64,000 nucleotides of DNA, from assembly GCF_003627755.1 (NCBI RefSeq), contig NZ_CP032694.1, forward strand, positions 1,975,501 through 2,039,500, read 5' to 3'. The translations under genes and the position numbers were made by a program. This document shows positions 20,292 through 32,155 of this stretch, in pieces. The stretch is from Rhizobium jaguaris. GTDB taxonomy: Bacteria; Pseudomonadota; Alphaproteobacteria; Rhizobiales; Rhizobiaceae. Position 1 is the first letter of the stretch. Each line of letters begins with the position of its first letter. Below the pieces are notes generated by a model. It saw only the letters and a list, made by a program, of their open reading frames with translations. It searched no databases and was not told the origin of the DNA.

Positions 20292-20304
20292 CCGGGTTTT
20301 TTTT
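20272..20304. terminator. Bidirectional terminator between lpxB and gltA
   Basis: AAAAACCCGG (20272-20281) pairs with CCGGGTTTTT (20292-20301) around a ten-base loop that contains the lpxB TGA (20289-20291). A T run follows on the plus strand and the A run serves the same role for gltA on the minus strand. Confidence 0.85.
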
Positions 20305-20321
20305 GTTGTTTGCTTTTCGGC

Positions 20322-21611
20322 TTAACGCTTGGAAACCGGAACGTATTCGCGCTGCGCTGCGCCGATGTAAAGCTGGCGCGGGCGGCCGATACGCTGATCC
20401 GGATCTTCGATCATTTCGTTCCACTGAGCGATCCAGCCGACGGTGCGGGCAAGAGCGAACAGCACCGTGAACATGGTGGTGGGGAAGCCCAGAGCCTTCA
20501 GCGTAATGCCGGAATAGAAGTCGACATTCGGGTAGAGCTTCTTCTCGATGAAATAGTCATCGGTCAGTGCGATACGCTCGAGTTCGATCGCGATGTCGAG
20601 CAACGGATCGTCTTTGATGCCGAGTTCGCCGAGAACTTCGTGCGCCGTCTTCTGCATGATCTTGGCGCGCGGATCGTAGTTCTTGTAGACGCGGTGGCCG
20701 AAGCCCATCAGGCGGAACGGATCGTTTTTGTCCTTGGCGCGGGCGATGTATTCCGGGATGCGATCGACCGTGCCGATTTCCGTCAGCATGTTCAGCGCAG
20801 CTTCATTGGCGCCGCCATGGGCAGGACCCCAGAGGCAGGCGATGCCGGCAGCGATGCAGGCAAACGGATTGGCGCCCGAGGAGCCGGCGAGGCGAACCGT
20901 CGAGGTCGAAGCGTTCTGCTCGTGATCGGCGTGCAGGATAAAGATGCGGTCCATGGCGCGGGCGAGCACCGGGTTGACCACATATTCCTCGCAGGGCACT
21001 GCAAAACACATGCGCAAGAAATTCGACGCGTAGTCGAGATCGTTCTTCGGGTAAACGAAGGGCTGGCCGATATGGTACTTGTAGGCCATGGCGGCAAGCG
21101 TCGGCATCTTGGCGATCATGCGTAGGCTCGCAACCATGCGCTGGTGCGGATCGGTGATGTCGGTCGAGTCGTGATAGAAAGCCGACAGAGCGCCGACGCA
21201 GCCGCACATTACGGCCATCGGATGCGCATCGCGGCGGAAGCCGGTGAAGAAGCGGGACATCTGCTCATGCACCATGGTGTGGTGCACGACGCGATAATCG
21301 AAGTCCTTCTTCTGAGCTGCGGTCGGCAATTCGCCGTAGAGCAGCAAGTAGCAGACTTCAAGGAAATCGCCGTGTTCGGCAAGCTGTTCGATCGGATAAC
21401 CGCGATGCAGCAGAACGCCTTCGTCGCCATCAATAAAAGTGATGCTGGATTCGCACGACGCAGTCGAAGTGAAGCCAGGATCGTAAGTGAAAGTGGAGGT
21501 GTTCTTATAAAGGGCACCAATATCAATGACACTTGGGCCGATGGTTCCGGTTTTCACCGGGAGCTCCACCGTCTTTTCGCCCCAAGTTAGTTTCGCGCTT
21601 TGTTCCGTCAT
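20322..21611 (-). CDS. gltA: Citrate synthase
   Basis: A 429-residue type II citrate synthase condensing acetyl-CoA and oxaloacetate at the entry of the TCA cycle. Catalytic regions are visible: [11 protein letters not shown], the GGANEAAL motif and [19 protein letters not shown] lies six bases before the ATG. It is convergent with lpxB and divergent from comEC. In root-nodule bacteria this enzyme matters for carbon use, and the 280-base divergent spacer probably contains its promoter. Confidence 0.98.
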   Translation of the reverse strand: MTEQSAKLTWGEKTVELPVKTGTIGPSVIDIGALYKNTSTFTYDPGFTSTASCESSITFIDGDEGVLLHRGYPIEQLAEHGDFLEVCYLLLYGELPTAAQKKDFDYRVVHHTMVHEQMSRFFTGFRRDAHPMAVMCGCVGALSAFYHDSTDITDPHQRMVASLRMIAKMPTLAAMAYKYHIGQPFVYPKNDLDYASNFLRMCFAVPCEEYVVNPVLARAMDRIFILHADHEQNASTSTVRLAGSSGANPFACIAAGIACLWGPAHGGANEAALNMLTEIGTVDRIPEYIARAKDKNDPFRLMGFGHRVYKNYDPRAKIMQKTAHEVLGELGIKDDPLLDIAIELERIALTDDYFIEKKLYPNVDFYSGITLKALGFPTTMFTVLFALARTVGWIAQWNEMIEDPDQRIGRPRQLYIGAAQREYVPVSKR

Positions 21612-21829
21612 GCTGATCCTCCAAGATTTGGCGGGATTGACGCCTTAAAAAGCGCCAAAGGGTTAAGCGGCTAACGATTAGCTATATGATCCAGAGCCTA
21701 ATGCCAAGTTATCCTTACGCCTATTTGTGCATTGCAGTATCAACTTTTGGGCACTGCGATAAGCCGATCTGCCTTGTTCATCTGCAGATTGCTGTCATTT
21801 CTTGACGATCAGGCCGATTTCGGTTGAAT

Positions 21830-21843
21830 TCACCGTACGGTGA
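21830..21843. promoter_or_regulatory. 14-bp perfect palindrome upstream of comEC
   Basis: TCACCGTACGGTGA is a perfect 14-bp palindrome 48 bases before the comEC ATG and about 220 bases upstream of gltA. It looks like an operator for a dimeric regulator. No regulator can be assigned. Confidence 0.4.
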
Positions 21844-21891
21844 CGGCAAAAATCCCGTTATAGCTGTAGTTTTGCGTAGGCGTGGGGGCGA

Positions 21892-24351
21892 ATGCCTAAT
21901 TTAGAGGCACCGGATCAGCCGGCGGATAGCCGGGATATTGCTGCGGTTGCCGTGCGTGACCGCGGCATGACCGCCACTATTCTTCGTGCCAAAGTGACCC
22001 AACCGCAGCGGACGCAGGATCACGTGCCGCTTGTTGCGCGTCTTCGTCTCGCGGCGGCCAGTATCAGACTCACCATTTACCATTTGGCCGAAGAAGAGGC
22101 GGCGCATGGTCGCGCAGTGCTTTTTGCTCCGGTCTATATCGGCACCGGCGCGATTTTTTGGTTCACGGCTGGCGCCGATCCGCCGCCGCAGGCCGTTTTT
22201 GCCGCTCTCCTGATTTTCGCGGTCAGTTTCTTCCTCAAGCGGGAGGTGGGCCGAGTGCCGCGGCACTTGCTGTTTGCCGGCATGCTGCTGAGCGCCGGCA
22301 TGGCTTTGGCACAATGCGAAACCTGGCGCGCATCAACCGTAATGCTCGACTCCGCGGTCACGACCACCATCACCGGGGGGATCGAACGGCGCGAGGCCGA
22401 CGACAAGGGGCGTTGGCGTTATGTCGTCGCTCTCGAGGCAACGGAAAAACCAGCAATTCGGCGGCAGCCGGAGCGTGTCACCATCTTCGAGCGCAAGCAG
22501 CCGCAGCCTTTCGAACTTGGCGATCGCATCCAAGGCAGGGCGCGTCTGACGCCGCCGGCCGGACCCGCCTTGCCCGGCCTCAACGATTTTGCCTTCAGCG
22601 CCTATTTCGACGGCATCGGCGCAAATGGCTTCGTGTATGGAACGCCGACGCTATTGTCACCGGCCGGAGATATTGCCGAAAGATCGATTCTCGACAAAGC
22701 GGATATCTGGCTTGCTGGCTTGCGCAGCAGCATCGGCGACAGAATCAGAATGCTGCTGCCTGGTGACACCGGCGCCTTTGCGGCTTCTCTTGTCACCGAT
22801 GAGAGACGCGCAATCTCAAAGGATACGACGGAAGCGCTACGGACCTCCGGCCTTGCGCATATCATCGCCATCTCCGGCCTGAACATGGCGCTCTCAGCGG
22901 GCATTTTCTATGTCGGCCTGCGTTATGCTCTCAGCCTGTTTTTCGGCGTGGCACAGGCCTGGCCAACGAAGAAGATCGCAGCCTTCGGTGCGCTGATCAC
23001 GGTGACTGCCTATTATCTTATTTCCGGTTTCGGTGTGTCGGCGGAACGCGCATTCATCATGATGGCGATCATGCTGATCGCCGTGCTTTTCGACCGGCCA
23101 TCCCTCAGCCTCCGCAACGTGGCGCTGTCGGCGATCGTCATCCTCATTCTGTCGCCGTCACAGGCGCTCGGACCAAGTTTCCAGATGTCCTACGCAGCGA
23201 CCCTGGCATTGGTGTCAGGCTATACGCTCTGGACTAGGAGACGGCATCGGGAAAGCATACTCTCCCGCTTCCAGATCATGCGTCCGCTGCTCTTCGTCTC
23301 ACGATTCTTCGGCGGCATATTGTCGACCTCCTTTATCGGCGGCGCGTCGACGGCGATCTTCTCGATAGAGCATTTTCACCGCTTGGCGACATATGGTCTT
23401 GTCGCCAATTTGGCTGCCATGCCGGTCGTTTCCTTCATCGTGATGCCGTTTGGCATGGCGGCGACGCTGCTGATGCCATTCGGTGTTGATGCCCCCTTTT
23501 GGCAGGTCACCGGCACGGGACTTGATATCGTCATCGTCATTGCCAAAACGGTGGCGGCCTGGGGCGGCAATATTCCCTTCGGGCGACTGCCAGTCTGGTT
23601 GTTCCCAACGATTATCGTCGGTTTCTTACTGATGACGTTGCTGAGGACGTGGCTGCGACATGCAGGTGCGCTTCTGATCATCGGTTCGGTCGCAATTGTC
23701 GCACTCAGCCCTGATGTCCGAAAGCCTGACCTGATAATTTCCGAAGACGGCACGTTGGTCGCCTTGCTGCGGAATGGTGCGTTGACGACCAATCGCGAAA
23801 AGCCGCCCGATTTCATCTTCGAGCAGTGGCAACGAGCGCTGGCGATGACCGAGCAGCATCCGCCGACGATACTTCCGCCGGACAATCAGCTACCCAAGAT
23901 CAGCAAATCGGACGCTCATCGCCGCCTCAGTTCCGACGAGCAGACTGCCGTGCGAAAGGCGATGGATGCGGCGCTGGACAATACCGGCGAAGGCGGCTTC
24001 GCCTGCCAGAAGGGGGCGTGGTGCGTGGCGATACTGGATAATGGCGACATGCTCGTCGCCATCGAAAACGCTGCCTATCTCGCTCCGGCCTGCGACACCG
24101 CCAATATCGTCGTGACTCCCATCCGGCTGCGTCTCGATCGCTGCCGCTCCGGCGCAGTGCTTTTTACGGGCGCTACGCTACGCCGGACAGGCTCCATTGA
24201 AATGGACCTCAGCGCCGACAAACCGGCAACAACAACCGCGTTTCAAACTTTGACGCGGCCATGGAATTTGCATCGCGCCTATGATTGGCGATCGGGCACC
24301 TTTGGAGCGCCGATCGCACCGATGTCTCCGGTCAGTGATAACGGCGAATGA
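21892..24351 (+). CDS. ComEC/Rec2 family competence-type membrane protein
   Basis: An 819-residue polytopic protein. N-terminal helices and a DUF4131 OB-like domain (about 95-265) are followed by the Competence domain with [12 protein letters not shown] near 325 and many membrane spans to about 600. The C-terminal region is soluble but shows no HxHxDH metallo-beta-lactamase motif, so the DNA-degrading domain of Gram-positive ComEC appears lost or degenerate. ComEC forms the inner-membrane channel for single-stranded DNA import. The 3' end overlaps convergent lexA by 20 bases. Confidence 0.88.
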   Translation: MPNLEAPDQPADSRDIAAVAVRDRGMTATILRAKVTQPQRTQDHVPLVARLRLAAASIRLTIYHLAEEEAAHGRAVLFAPVYIGTGAIFWFTAGADPPPQAVFAALLIFAVSFFLKREVGRVPRHLLFAGMLLSAGMALAQCETWRASTVMLDSAVTTTITGGIERREADDKGRWRYVVALEATEKPAIRRQPERVTIFERKQPQPFELGDRIQGRARLTPPAGPALPGLNDFAFSAYFDGIGANGFVYGTPTLLSPAGDIAERSILDKADIWLAGLRSSIGDRIRMLLPGDTGAFAASLVTDERRAISKDTTEALRTSGLAHIIAISGLNMALSAGIFYVGLRYALSLFFGVAQAWPTKKIAAFGALITVTAYYLISGFGVSAERAFIMMAIMLIAVLFDRPSLSLRNVALSAIVILILSPSQALGPSFQMSYAATLALVSGYTLWTRRRHRESILSRFQIMRPLLFVSRFFGGILSTSFIGGASTAIFSIEHFHRLATYGLVANLAAMPVVSFIVMPFGMAATLLMPFGVDAPFWQVTGTGLDIVIVIAKTVAAWGGNIPFGRLPVWLFPTIIVGFLLMTLLRTWLRHAGALLIIGSVAIVALSPDVRKPDLIISEDGTLVALLRNGALTTNREKPPDFIFEQWQRALAMTEQHPPTILPPDNQLPKISKSDAHRRLSSDEQTAVRKAMDAALDNTGEGGFACQKGAWCVAILDNGDMLVAIENAAYLAPACDTANIVVTPIRLRLDRCRSGAVLFTGATLRRTGSIEMDLSADKPATTTAFQTLTRPWNLHRAYDWRSGTFGAPIAPMSPVSDNGE

Positions 24352-25054
24352 GGCCGACGAGCTTGCCCTGCACTTTGACGCGATCCGGTCCGAAGATGCG
24401 GGTCTCGTAAGCCGGGTTAGCCGCTTCAAGCGCGATCGACGCACCCTTGCGGCGGAAGCGCTTCAATGTTGCCTCTTCATCATCGACGAGAGCGACGACG
24501 ATATCGCCGGGGTTGGCGGTCGTAGCGTTGCGGATAATCACCGTATCGCCGTCAAAGATGCCGGCGTCGATCATCGAATCGCCTTTGACTTCAAGCGCAT
24601 AATGTTCGCCCGAGCCAAGCATATCGGCTGGAACGGTGATGTCGTGGGTATTGTTCTGGATCGCTGAGATCGGTACACCGGCAGCAATGCGGCCCATGAC
24701 CGGTACGGAAACGGAACTGTTGTTTTCGTCATTCACCGGCCTGGCAGGAGCCGGCGGCGGTACCAGCTGCGGCTTGCCAAGGCTGCCCTCGATGACGCTC
24801 GGCGAAAAGCCGCGGCGTGGCTGCAGGCTGGGACTATAAGCCTCCGGCAGCTTGATGACCTCCAGCGCGCGAGCCCGGTTCGGCAGACGGCGTATGAAGC
24901 CACGCTCTTCCAGAGCAGTGATGAGACGGTGAATGCCGGATTTGGACGCGAGGTCCAACGCATCCTTCATCTCATCGAAAGATGGCGGGACACCGGACTC
25001 CTTCATTCGTTCGTGAATGAAGAGAAGCAGTTCCTGCTGCTTGCGTGTCAACAT
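24332..25054 (-). CDS. lexA: SOS response repressor LexA
   Basis: A 240-residue repressor and self-cleaving protease. An N-terminal winged helix (1-65) is joined to an S24 domain with the Ala125-Gly126 cleavage site, the Ser160 nucleophile (GDSMIDAG) and the Lys198 general base. The frame is open 78 codons further upstream, but the ATG at 25054 begins the conserved [16 protein letters not shown]7-GTTC SOS box lies 62 bases upstream, so it represses itself. It ends inside the 3' end of comEC. Confidence 0.98.
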   Translation of the reverse strand: MLTRKQQELLLFIHERMKESGVPPSFDEMKDALDLASKSGIHRLITALEERGFIRRLPNRARALEVIKLPEAYSPSLQPRRGFSPSVIEGSLGKPQLVPPPAPARPVNDENNSSVSVPVMGRIAAGVPISAIQNNTHDITVPADMLGSGEHYALEVKGDSMIDAGIFDGDTVIIRNATTANPGDIVVALVDDEEATLKRFRRKGASIALEAANPAYETRIFGPDRVKVQGKLVGLIRRYH

Positions 25055-25485
25055 CGTCTTCGGACCCCAAAATTGAGAAAAGCGTCGTGAAACAAATCCA
25101 GAACGGACACTATATGTTCCATATGTGTTCCGCAAGCCCTTAAATTTTGGTGAATATTTTGTAACCGCATCAAAGAAATAAGAACATAACCGGTCCCAGC
25201 CCGACGGTTTTTCAGGGTATCCGTGTGCTAACAATCGGAAATATAAGCGGAATCTGAAATGGAAGGAATTTTTCCGATTGAAAGCCACGTGTTTCCAAGG
25301 CGATGAAAAGCCACGCTATTTGCGTAATAAGCTCTTTGGAGGACGATGTTCTCCGAATGACGGAATTGCAGGCGGTGGATCAAGCTAAGGGGGCCGAATC
25401 TAAGAGTGACGCGACTGCGGGAATCGGTACTTCCGTGACGAGATCGGGCGCGAATTCAACAGGCTGGGCGGATTTCAGATATGTT
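25055..25485. other. Long spacer between lexA and the DUF2721 gene
   Basis: A 431-base stretch holding the lexA promoter and SOS box near its left end. The rest has no convincing gene: the plus-strand frame starting near 25303 shows no family features and runs antisense into the DUF2721 gene. It is AT-richer just upstream of lexA. Confidence 0.5.
25116..25130. promoter_or_regulatory. SOS box (LexA operator) of lexA
   Basis: GTTC CATATGT GTTC is an exact match to the alphaproteobacterial LexA site GTTC-N7-GTTC. It sits 62 bases upstream of the lexA ATG, where it would cover the promoter and give autoregulation. Confidence 0.9.
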
Positions 25486-25959
25486 TCACAATCCCTCGCG
25501 CCGGCGCTCGAGCAAGGCGCGGTCGTTGGCTATCTGCTTCAGCATGCTGCGCCCGGCCAGGAACATCTCGAAGAGAAAGGCCGCAAAAGCGCCCATGAGC
25601 GCGACGACGGCAAGGCCGAAGAACCAAAGCAGCATCTGTTCGCGAAACTGCTGGCGAATCGCTCCGCTCATGAGGCCGAGCGTTGCTAGGCATGTGCACA
25701 CGCCCGATAGCGTGCCGAGGAGGACGGCAACCTCGAGCGCCAAAGTTCGCCGTCGCAGATAATAGAGCTGCAGCAGCCGTGCTTCATCCGGATCGTCTGA
25801 AGTCACCCGCTCGAAAAGGTTGTTGACCCGATCTGAGACACGAGCGAGCCGGGCCGAGAAGACATTGAGGCACCCGGCGGTGCCTGCAAGCAGAAAGACC
25901 GGCGTCAAAGCTATCTGAATGACGTGTGCAGCATTGGATGTTAGCTGGTCGCTCAGCAC
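25486..25959 (-). CDS. DUF2721 family membrane protein
   Basis: A 157-residue protein with membrane helices at about 14-31, 72-96 and 110-135. The region ALTPVFLLAGTAGCLNVFSARLARVSDR is the DUF2721 signature. A GTG start is chosen because AAGGAG lies eight bases upstream. Function is unknown. It is downstream of, and in the same direction as, the MscS channel gene, 174 bases away. Confidence 0.8.
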   Translation of the reverse strand: MLSDQLTSNAAHVIQIALTPVFLLAGTAGCLNVFSARLARVSDRVNNLFERVTSDDPDEARLLQLYYLRRRTLALEVAVLLGTLSGVCTCLATLGLMSGAIRQQFREQMLLWFFGLAVVALMGAFAAFLFEMFLAGRSMLKQIANDRALLERRREGL

Positions 25960-26133
25960 GTTTGGTCTCCTTCAAATCCAATGTCATCCGGTATCAGGCG
26001 CTTGCGGCTGTCATTGCGTCAACGACGCGGGCAAAAGAAGGTTACAAGTGACGGCAACCGTCGTTGGCGCGCATTTCTCCGTCAAGGCCGAGTCCCCGAC
26101 CTCCTCCTGTCGGTGACCGGCGGCGCACACGTT

Positions 26134-28161
26134 TCATGTTCGCGGCGATGGCGATCCCGCCAAATGTTCACCCCACTTCTTTTGCAGCATCAAAGCGGCG
26201 TCGGATTTCTCTTCTCCGCTCGCGTGCACGCCCGGCTGAGCGAATTCGATGCCATTTTCCATAAAAGCGTCGCGGATCATGGTATAGGCCTGCCGTCGAA
26301 TGTAGGTCTGCCGGCCTGGGAGAGCGGTAAAGGCAAAGCTGAGTTCGACACCGAAGTCGCCGATCTGCTCGACCCCCTTCATCTGCAGTGTCTCAAGGAT
26401 CTGCGGTCCGATTTCCGGATCCGCCTTCATTTGCTCGCCGATCTGTTCGATGATTCTTTTCGCCTTGGCGACATCGGTGTTGAAGGGAAACCGCAGCAAG
26501 AATTTGTCGGTCGCCCAGTCGCGACTCATATTCTGAACCGCGCCGAGTTCACCGAAAGGAACCGTAAACACGGGGCCGCGATGATGCCGAAGCCTGACGG
26601 AGCGGAGGCTGAAGGATTCCACCGTTCCCATATAGCTCCCGCTTTGAATGTACTCTCCGACGCGGAAAGCATCGTCCATGAGGTAGAAAATACCGCTGAC
26701 AATATCCTTGACGAGCGTTTGCGAGCCGAAGCCTACCGCCACGCCGAATATTCCGGCTCCCGCGATCAGCGGTCCGATCTGTACGCCCATTTCCGCGAGC
26801 ACGGTAAGGACGGCAGCGGCAATGACGACGGCCGCAAGCGCGTTGCGGAAAATTGGTAGCAGGGTGCGCAGGCGGCTTGCGCGCGCCGCTTCCGCGGATG
26901 GCGACGATGCGGCGTTGTTGGCGTCACCCATTCTTGCATCAATGAAAGCCTTCGATAATTGCCAGCAAAGATCGGCTAGAATCAGAATGACGATGCTCTT
27001 CAACGCACCGCGGACCGTGGCGTCAACCGTCGGATTTTCTCGTGCGAGAATGTTGGGATTGTATTGCCAGATGAATATGATCCACGCGACCGCCGCAACG
27101 ATGACAAGCGCCCGCGCGCCCCGAACGGCCAGCACCATGCGCGCGCTGTTCTTGTTGTCGTTGGGCCAATGTCCTTTTGCGAAAGCCTCGGCCGTTTGCC
27201 CGACGGCAACTAACAGCTTGGGAAGAACAATGAGATAGATTCCCGCCCAGAAAAGGCCGAGGAAGTTGGTCGCCCAGAAAAACCAGATGCAGATCATGTA
27301 AAGCGAATAGAGGACGTTCACAACGGTTTGCTGTCCGGTGGCGGTTACATTTTCCGGTCGTCGCCAGACCGCCTCGATTGCGATCAGCAATAGAAGAATG
27401 GAGGAGCCATAGGAGACGATGGTTTCGACGTCTCTGTCGATGAAGAGCGGTCTAGCCAGCGACGTGGTGGCGCCTGCTATCGCCAGAACGGCAATAAACA
27501 GGCGGATCCTGCGATGGCCGAAGGCGGACAGAGCGCCGGCGTCCGCCAATATCTTGCAGACGGCAAACGCCAGGCGGGCCATGATGAACGCCAGCAAATA
27601 AAACAAAATCACCACGTGTAGAAGCGGTGGCCAGTCTACGGCAAGGAAGATGGCGGAGCTGACGAGGGCGAAGGTGACCCACGGCCCGAATTCGCCGACC
27701 GCGAGTGCGATGAGAGGATTCTGGAATCGCGCTTTAACGACGGTTTTCTTGAAAAACCATTCCGCCGCGAGGCCGACACCGACCAATGCGGCGAACAACA
27801 CAAAAACCGGTGCAAAGCCGTTATTCCTTGCCTGTTCCCGCACCCTGCTAGTTGCAGCGGCAATCTGCGCCGGTATGTTTGGAATGGCTGATCGTAGCGC
27901 CTGATATCGGCTGCGAGCCCGGGCTTCTCCGGTTTCGATCATGGTCTCGGCAATTGCAGGTGCCTGTGGCTCGGCTGCCTGCCGCTTTTCCAGCCATTGG
28001 CGCAGCTCCGGATCGTTCATCAAGCGAAGCAGTTCCGACAGCTTCGCGGGAGGTGGCGTTTCTGGCGATTGTGCCCGACATGGCTGCAGCGAAAGCGCCA
28101 TGAAAAGAATGGTGAACACAAAAAGGATCAGGCTACGGGGGAGGAGAGAAACCTGCTTCAC
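26134..28161 (-). CDS. MscS family mechanosensitive ion channel with signal peptide
   Basis: A 675-residue channel. A signal peptide (1-30) is followed by a periplasmic segment of about 80 residues, roughly eleven membrane helices, and a C-terminal MscS core. The pore helix and beta domain are clear in GAGIFGVAVGFGSQTLVKDIVSGIFYL (about 480-510) and the following VGEYIQSGSYMGTVESFSLRSVRLR. It is a long MscK/YbdG-like member that opens on membrane tension to release osmolytes. A GTG start follows GGGGGA. No operon partner is evident beyond the DUF2721 gene. Confidence 0.92.
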   Translation of the reverse strand: MKQVSLLPRSLILFVFTILFMALSLQPCRAQSPETPPPAKLSELLRLMNDPELRQWLEKRQAAEPQAPAIAETMIETGEARARSRYQALRSAIPNIPAQIAAATSRVREQARNNGFAPVFVLFAALVGVGLAAEWFFKKTVVKARFQNPLIALAVGEFGPWVTFALVSSAIFLAVDWPPLLHVVILFYLLAFIMARLAFAVCKILADAGALSAFGHRRIRLFIAVLAIAGATTSLARPLFIDRDVETIVSYGSSILLLLIAIEAVWRRPENVTATGQQTVVNVLYSLYMICIWFFWATNFLGLFWAGIYLIVLPKLLVAVGQTAEAFAKGHWPNDNKNSARMVLAVRGARALVIVAAVAWIIFIWQYNPNILARENPTVDATVRGALKSIVILILADLCWQLSKAFIDARMGDANNAASSPSAEAARASRLRTLLPIFRNALAAVVIAAAVLTVLAEMGVQIGPLIAGAGIFGVAVGFGSQTLVKDIVSGIFYLMDDAFRVGEYIQSGSYMGTVESFSLRSVRLRHHRGPVFTVPFGELGAVQNMSRDWATDKFLLRFPFNTDVAKAKRIIEQIGEQMKADPEIGPQILETLQMKGVEQIGDFGVELSFAFTALPGRQTYIRRQAYTMIRDAFMENGIEFAQPGVHASGEEKSDAALMLQKKWGEHLAGSPSPRT

Positions 28162-28723
28162 GTCCCCCGGATATGCTCCCTAAAGGCAAGATAGAAACGA
28201 GCCGGCAGAGACAAGATCGCGCGTGCGGGCGCCCCCTCGACGAGCATCAAGCGCATGTCTCCCCGCAAGCACCCGATAAACCAAATTAAGTACTGCCGCG
28301 AAAATAGAAGTAACGGCAGATCGCTCTCGTATCTTTCCGGGCTCGGATGGTGAACTGTGCTGGCTTTGGATCATCCGAAACGGAAGAATGCGTATTTTTG
28401 TCTTGCTGTCGGGAAAGAGGCTTTCGGCGCTATCGTCACCACCATCAATTACCTGCGACTGCATTCCAGGTCATTTTATTGCAGTATGGCACGGATACTG
28501 ATCGAATTGTCGTGCTTCCACAAGGGAGAGTTTCATGCCGAAGCCTATGTAATTCGGCTAGGTCGGTAGGGGTTTATCAGTCTACGAGGGAAGCACCAAA
28601 GTTTTGGTCCGGCTGCTCCAAAGAGTTTCCTGCGGGGAGAACCATGCTTCGGTCTACTGCAGTGCTTTCGTCTTGAATTGAGTGGCAGATGAGCGCAAAC
28701 CTGCGGACCTGAAGGAAGAGACC
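28162..28723. other. Intergenic region with mini-ORFs between mscS and the VOC gene
   Basis: A 562-base region without a standard gene. It has two tiny frames with strong ribosome sites: 28535-28552 (five codons, MPKPM) behind AAGGGAGAG, and 28644-28676 (ten codons, MLRSTAVLSS) behind GGGGAG. A GCCGAA/TTCGGC hairpin (28537-28558) overlaps the first. It may hold a leader or small RNA, or only degenerate sequence. Confidence 0.4.
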
Positions 28724-29611
28724 ATGACCTCATCACCGCATCCGCTCGATCATCTCGTTCTGCCGACGGTCAATATCGCTGTGGCGCGAGAACGGCTGGG
28801 CAAGCTCGGCTTTACCGTCGCCGCCGATGCCCGCCATCCTTTCGGTACTGAGAATGCCTGCGTTTTCCTTTCCGACAAGACCTATCTGGAGCCCTTGGGC
28901 GTTGCTTCCCGCGAGCAATACGAGGCGAGCGCCGAGGAGGGCAATGTCTTCGTCGCCCGCGACCAGGCCTATCGTTTTCGCATCGACGAAGAAGGCTTTT
29001 CGGCCATTGTTTTCGGTACTGACGATGCGGTCGCCGACGACGAGCGATTCCGGGCCGGCGCCATCTCCGCCGGAAATATGCTGGATTTTACTCGGCCGAT
29101 GCGCATGCCGGATGGCTCGGAAGTGACAGCCGGTTTCCGCCTTGCATTTGCGGCCGATCTGCGTTCGCCGGATTTCTTTACCTTCTGCTGCCAGCGCATA
29201 AATCCATTGCCGGCCAATCGCAGCGCCCTGGAGCGCCATGCCAATGGCGTGACCGGCATTGCACGGGTTGCCGTATCGACGCCGAAGCCGGCAGCGTTTC
29301 GCGGCTTTTTCGAACTGGTCGCCGATGGACCGAAGATATCGACACATTCCTTCGGCGTCACGATCGAGACAGCCAATGCCAAGATCGAGGTCCTGACCCC
29401 GGAAGGCATGGAAGCCTTTTATGATCTACCCGTGCCTGAGGACGATCCCGGCCTTCGAGCACGGGCAATCCTTTTCAAGACGCGCGATCTTTCCGTGACA
29501 TCGGCGCATTTGGCTGCTAACGGCGTCACATACACGCGTAAAAACAATCGTATTCTGGCAAAGCCCGCCCCTGGACAGGGCGCGCTGTTCGCCTTCGAGG
29601 AGATAGCATGA
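28724..29611 (+). CDS. VOC (glyoxalase-like) superfamily protein
   Basis: A 295-residue protein with two glyoxalase-like beta-alpha-beta modules. It begins [26 protein letters not shown], the classic VOC opening, and the second half has [17 protein letters not shown]. Such proteins bind a metal for diverse isomerase, lyase or dioxygenase chemistry; substrate unknown. The ATG at 28724 has GAAGGAAGAG just upstream, better than a start 42 bases earlier. Its stop overlaps kdsA as ATGA, so the two are co-translated. Confidence 0.8.
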   Translation: MTSSPHPLDHLVLPTVNIAVARERLGKLGFTVAADARHPFGTENACVFLSDKTYLEPLGVASREQYEASAEEGNVFVARDQAYRFRIDEEGFSAIVFGTDDAVADDERFRAGAISAGNMLDFTRPMRMPDGSEVTAGFRLAFAADLRSPDFFTFCCQRINPLPANRSALERHANGVTGIARVAVSTPKPAAFRGFFELVADGPKISTHSFGVTIETANAKIEVLTPEGMEAFYDLPVPEDDPGLRARAILFKTRDLSVTSAHLAANGVTYTRKNNRILAKPAPGQGALFAFEEIA

Positions 29612-30447
29612 GCACCAATTCGGAAGTGATCGCCGGCGAGGGCGCATCCAAGGTTCTGTTTTCCAATACCGCCAGGCTGTCGCTGATTGCTGGCCCCTGC
29701 CAGATGGAGAGCCGCGATCATGCCTTCATGGTCGCCGGTGTGTTGAAGGAACTCTGCGGCAAGCTCGGTATCAGCCTTGTCTATAAGTCGTCCTTCGACA
29801 AGGCGAACCGCACGTCACTCTCCGGCAAGCGCGGCATTGGGCTTGAAAAATCCATGGAAGTCTTTGCCGATCTGAAGAAGGAATACGGCTTCCCGGTACT
29901 GACCGACATCCATACGGAAGAGCAGTGCGCTATTGTCGCCAAGACGGTGGATATTCTGCAGATCCCCGCTTTTCTGTCCCGACAGACCGACCTTCTTGTC
30001 GCCGCCGCCAAGACCGGTCGCGTCGTCAACGTCAAGAAGGGTCAGTTCCTTGCGCCCTGGGACATGAAGAACGTGCTGGCGAAGTTGAATGAGAGCGGCA
30101 ACCCGAATGTGCTTCTCTGCGAGCGCGGTGCTTCCTTCGGTTACAATACTTTGGTCTCCGACATGCGCTCGCTGCCGATCATGGCGGCGATGGGCGCACC
30201 GGTGATTTTCGATGCGACTCATTCCGTGCAGCAGCCGGGCGGCCAGGGTGGTTCCACCGGTGGTGATCGTCGTTTCGTGGAGACCCTGGCACGCGCAGCT
30301 GTCGCTGTCGGCGTCGCCGGCGTCTTCGTCGAGACACATGAAGATCCGGACAATGCCCCATCTGATGGCCCCAATATGGTCTACCTGAAGGACATGCCGC
30401 GGCTTCTGGAAAAGTTGCTGGCCTTCGACGCAATCGCCAAGGCCTGA
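29608..30447 (+). CDS. kdsA: 3-deoxy-8-phosphooctulonate synthase
   Basis: A 279-residue KDO-8-phosphate synthase that condenses arabinose-5-phosphate and PEP for the LPS inner core. The NeuB/DAHP synthase-type TIM barrel is shown by [26 protein letters not shown] and the [11 protein letters not shown] segment. Length is as expected. It lies before eno, which makes its PEP substrate. Confidence 0.97.
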   Translation: MSTNSEVIAGEGASKVLFSNTARLSLIAGPCQMESRDHAFMVAGVLKELCGKLGISLVYKSSFDKANRTSLSGKRGIGLEKSMEVFADLKKEYGFPVLTDIHTEEQCAIVAKTVDILQIPAFLSRQTDLLVAAAKTGRVVNVKKGQFLAPWDMKNVLAKLNESGNPNVLLCERGASFGYNTLVSDMRSLPIMAAMGAPVIFDATHSVQQPGGQGGSTGGDRRFVETLARAAVAVGVAGVFVETHEDPDNAPSDGPNMVYLKDMPRLLEKLLAFDAIAKA

Positions 30448-30575
30448 GAATCAAGAGGCATTCAACAGGCTGACATCAAGTTGCGCTACGCGGCCTGTAG
30501 GAGTGTTTGATCGAGGTGCGGAGCAGCATTGTAATTTCCGCGTCTTCGATTAAGACGATTTAAATCGATTTATAA

Positions 30576-31871
<1,296 letters not shown>

Positions 31872-31972
31872 TAATTCATACCCCTGAAAATCCACGGGAT
31901 TTTCGGAAAGGTTTAGTTTGCGGCGGATAACGATCCGAGTCGCCTTATAAGCCAATATTTTCCTGGCCTTGG

Positions 31973-31997
31973 ACCGCGCCTTCGGGCGCGGTTTTTT
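31973..31997 (+). terminator. Rho-independent terminator after eno
   Basis: ACCGCGCC (31973-31980), TTCG loop and GGCGCGGT (31985-31992), followed by six T. A textbook hairpin about 100 bases after the eno stop. Confidence 0.9.
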
Positions 31998-32155
31998 GTT
32001 GGAAAAATGGCAGAGTCAACGGATGGTTAATCTCTCGCGACTAGTGTCGTCATAGATGTTTGATTTAGCGTGATCTTATCCGGAACTGCTTCGCATCCGT
32101 TGTGCGTGCCCAAGGTTCGGGATCATTCTCGGTAGAGCGTTTTGAGCAAGCGAGT

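Noticed and set aside
25055..25288. N-terminal extension of lexA by 78 codons
   Set aside because: The extra part overlaps the SOS box and promoter and has no LexA homology; MLTRKQQ is the usual start.
25303..25689. Plus-strand frame of about 128 codons between lexA and the DUF2721 gene
   Set aside because: It runs antisense into a recognised DUF2721 gene, has no family features and no clear ribosome site.
28483..28505. TGGCACG resembling a sigma54 -24 box upstream of the mini-ORFs
   Set aside because: The -12 TTGC element is missing at the needed distance.
28347..28569. Two overlapping frames of 70-109 codons in the mscS-VOC spacer
   Set aside because: Cys- and Arg-rich out-of-frame composition without any family resemblance; only the tiny frames with strong ribosome sites were kept as a low-confidence observation.
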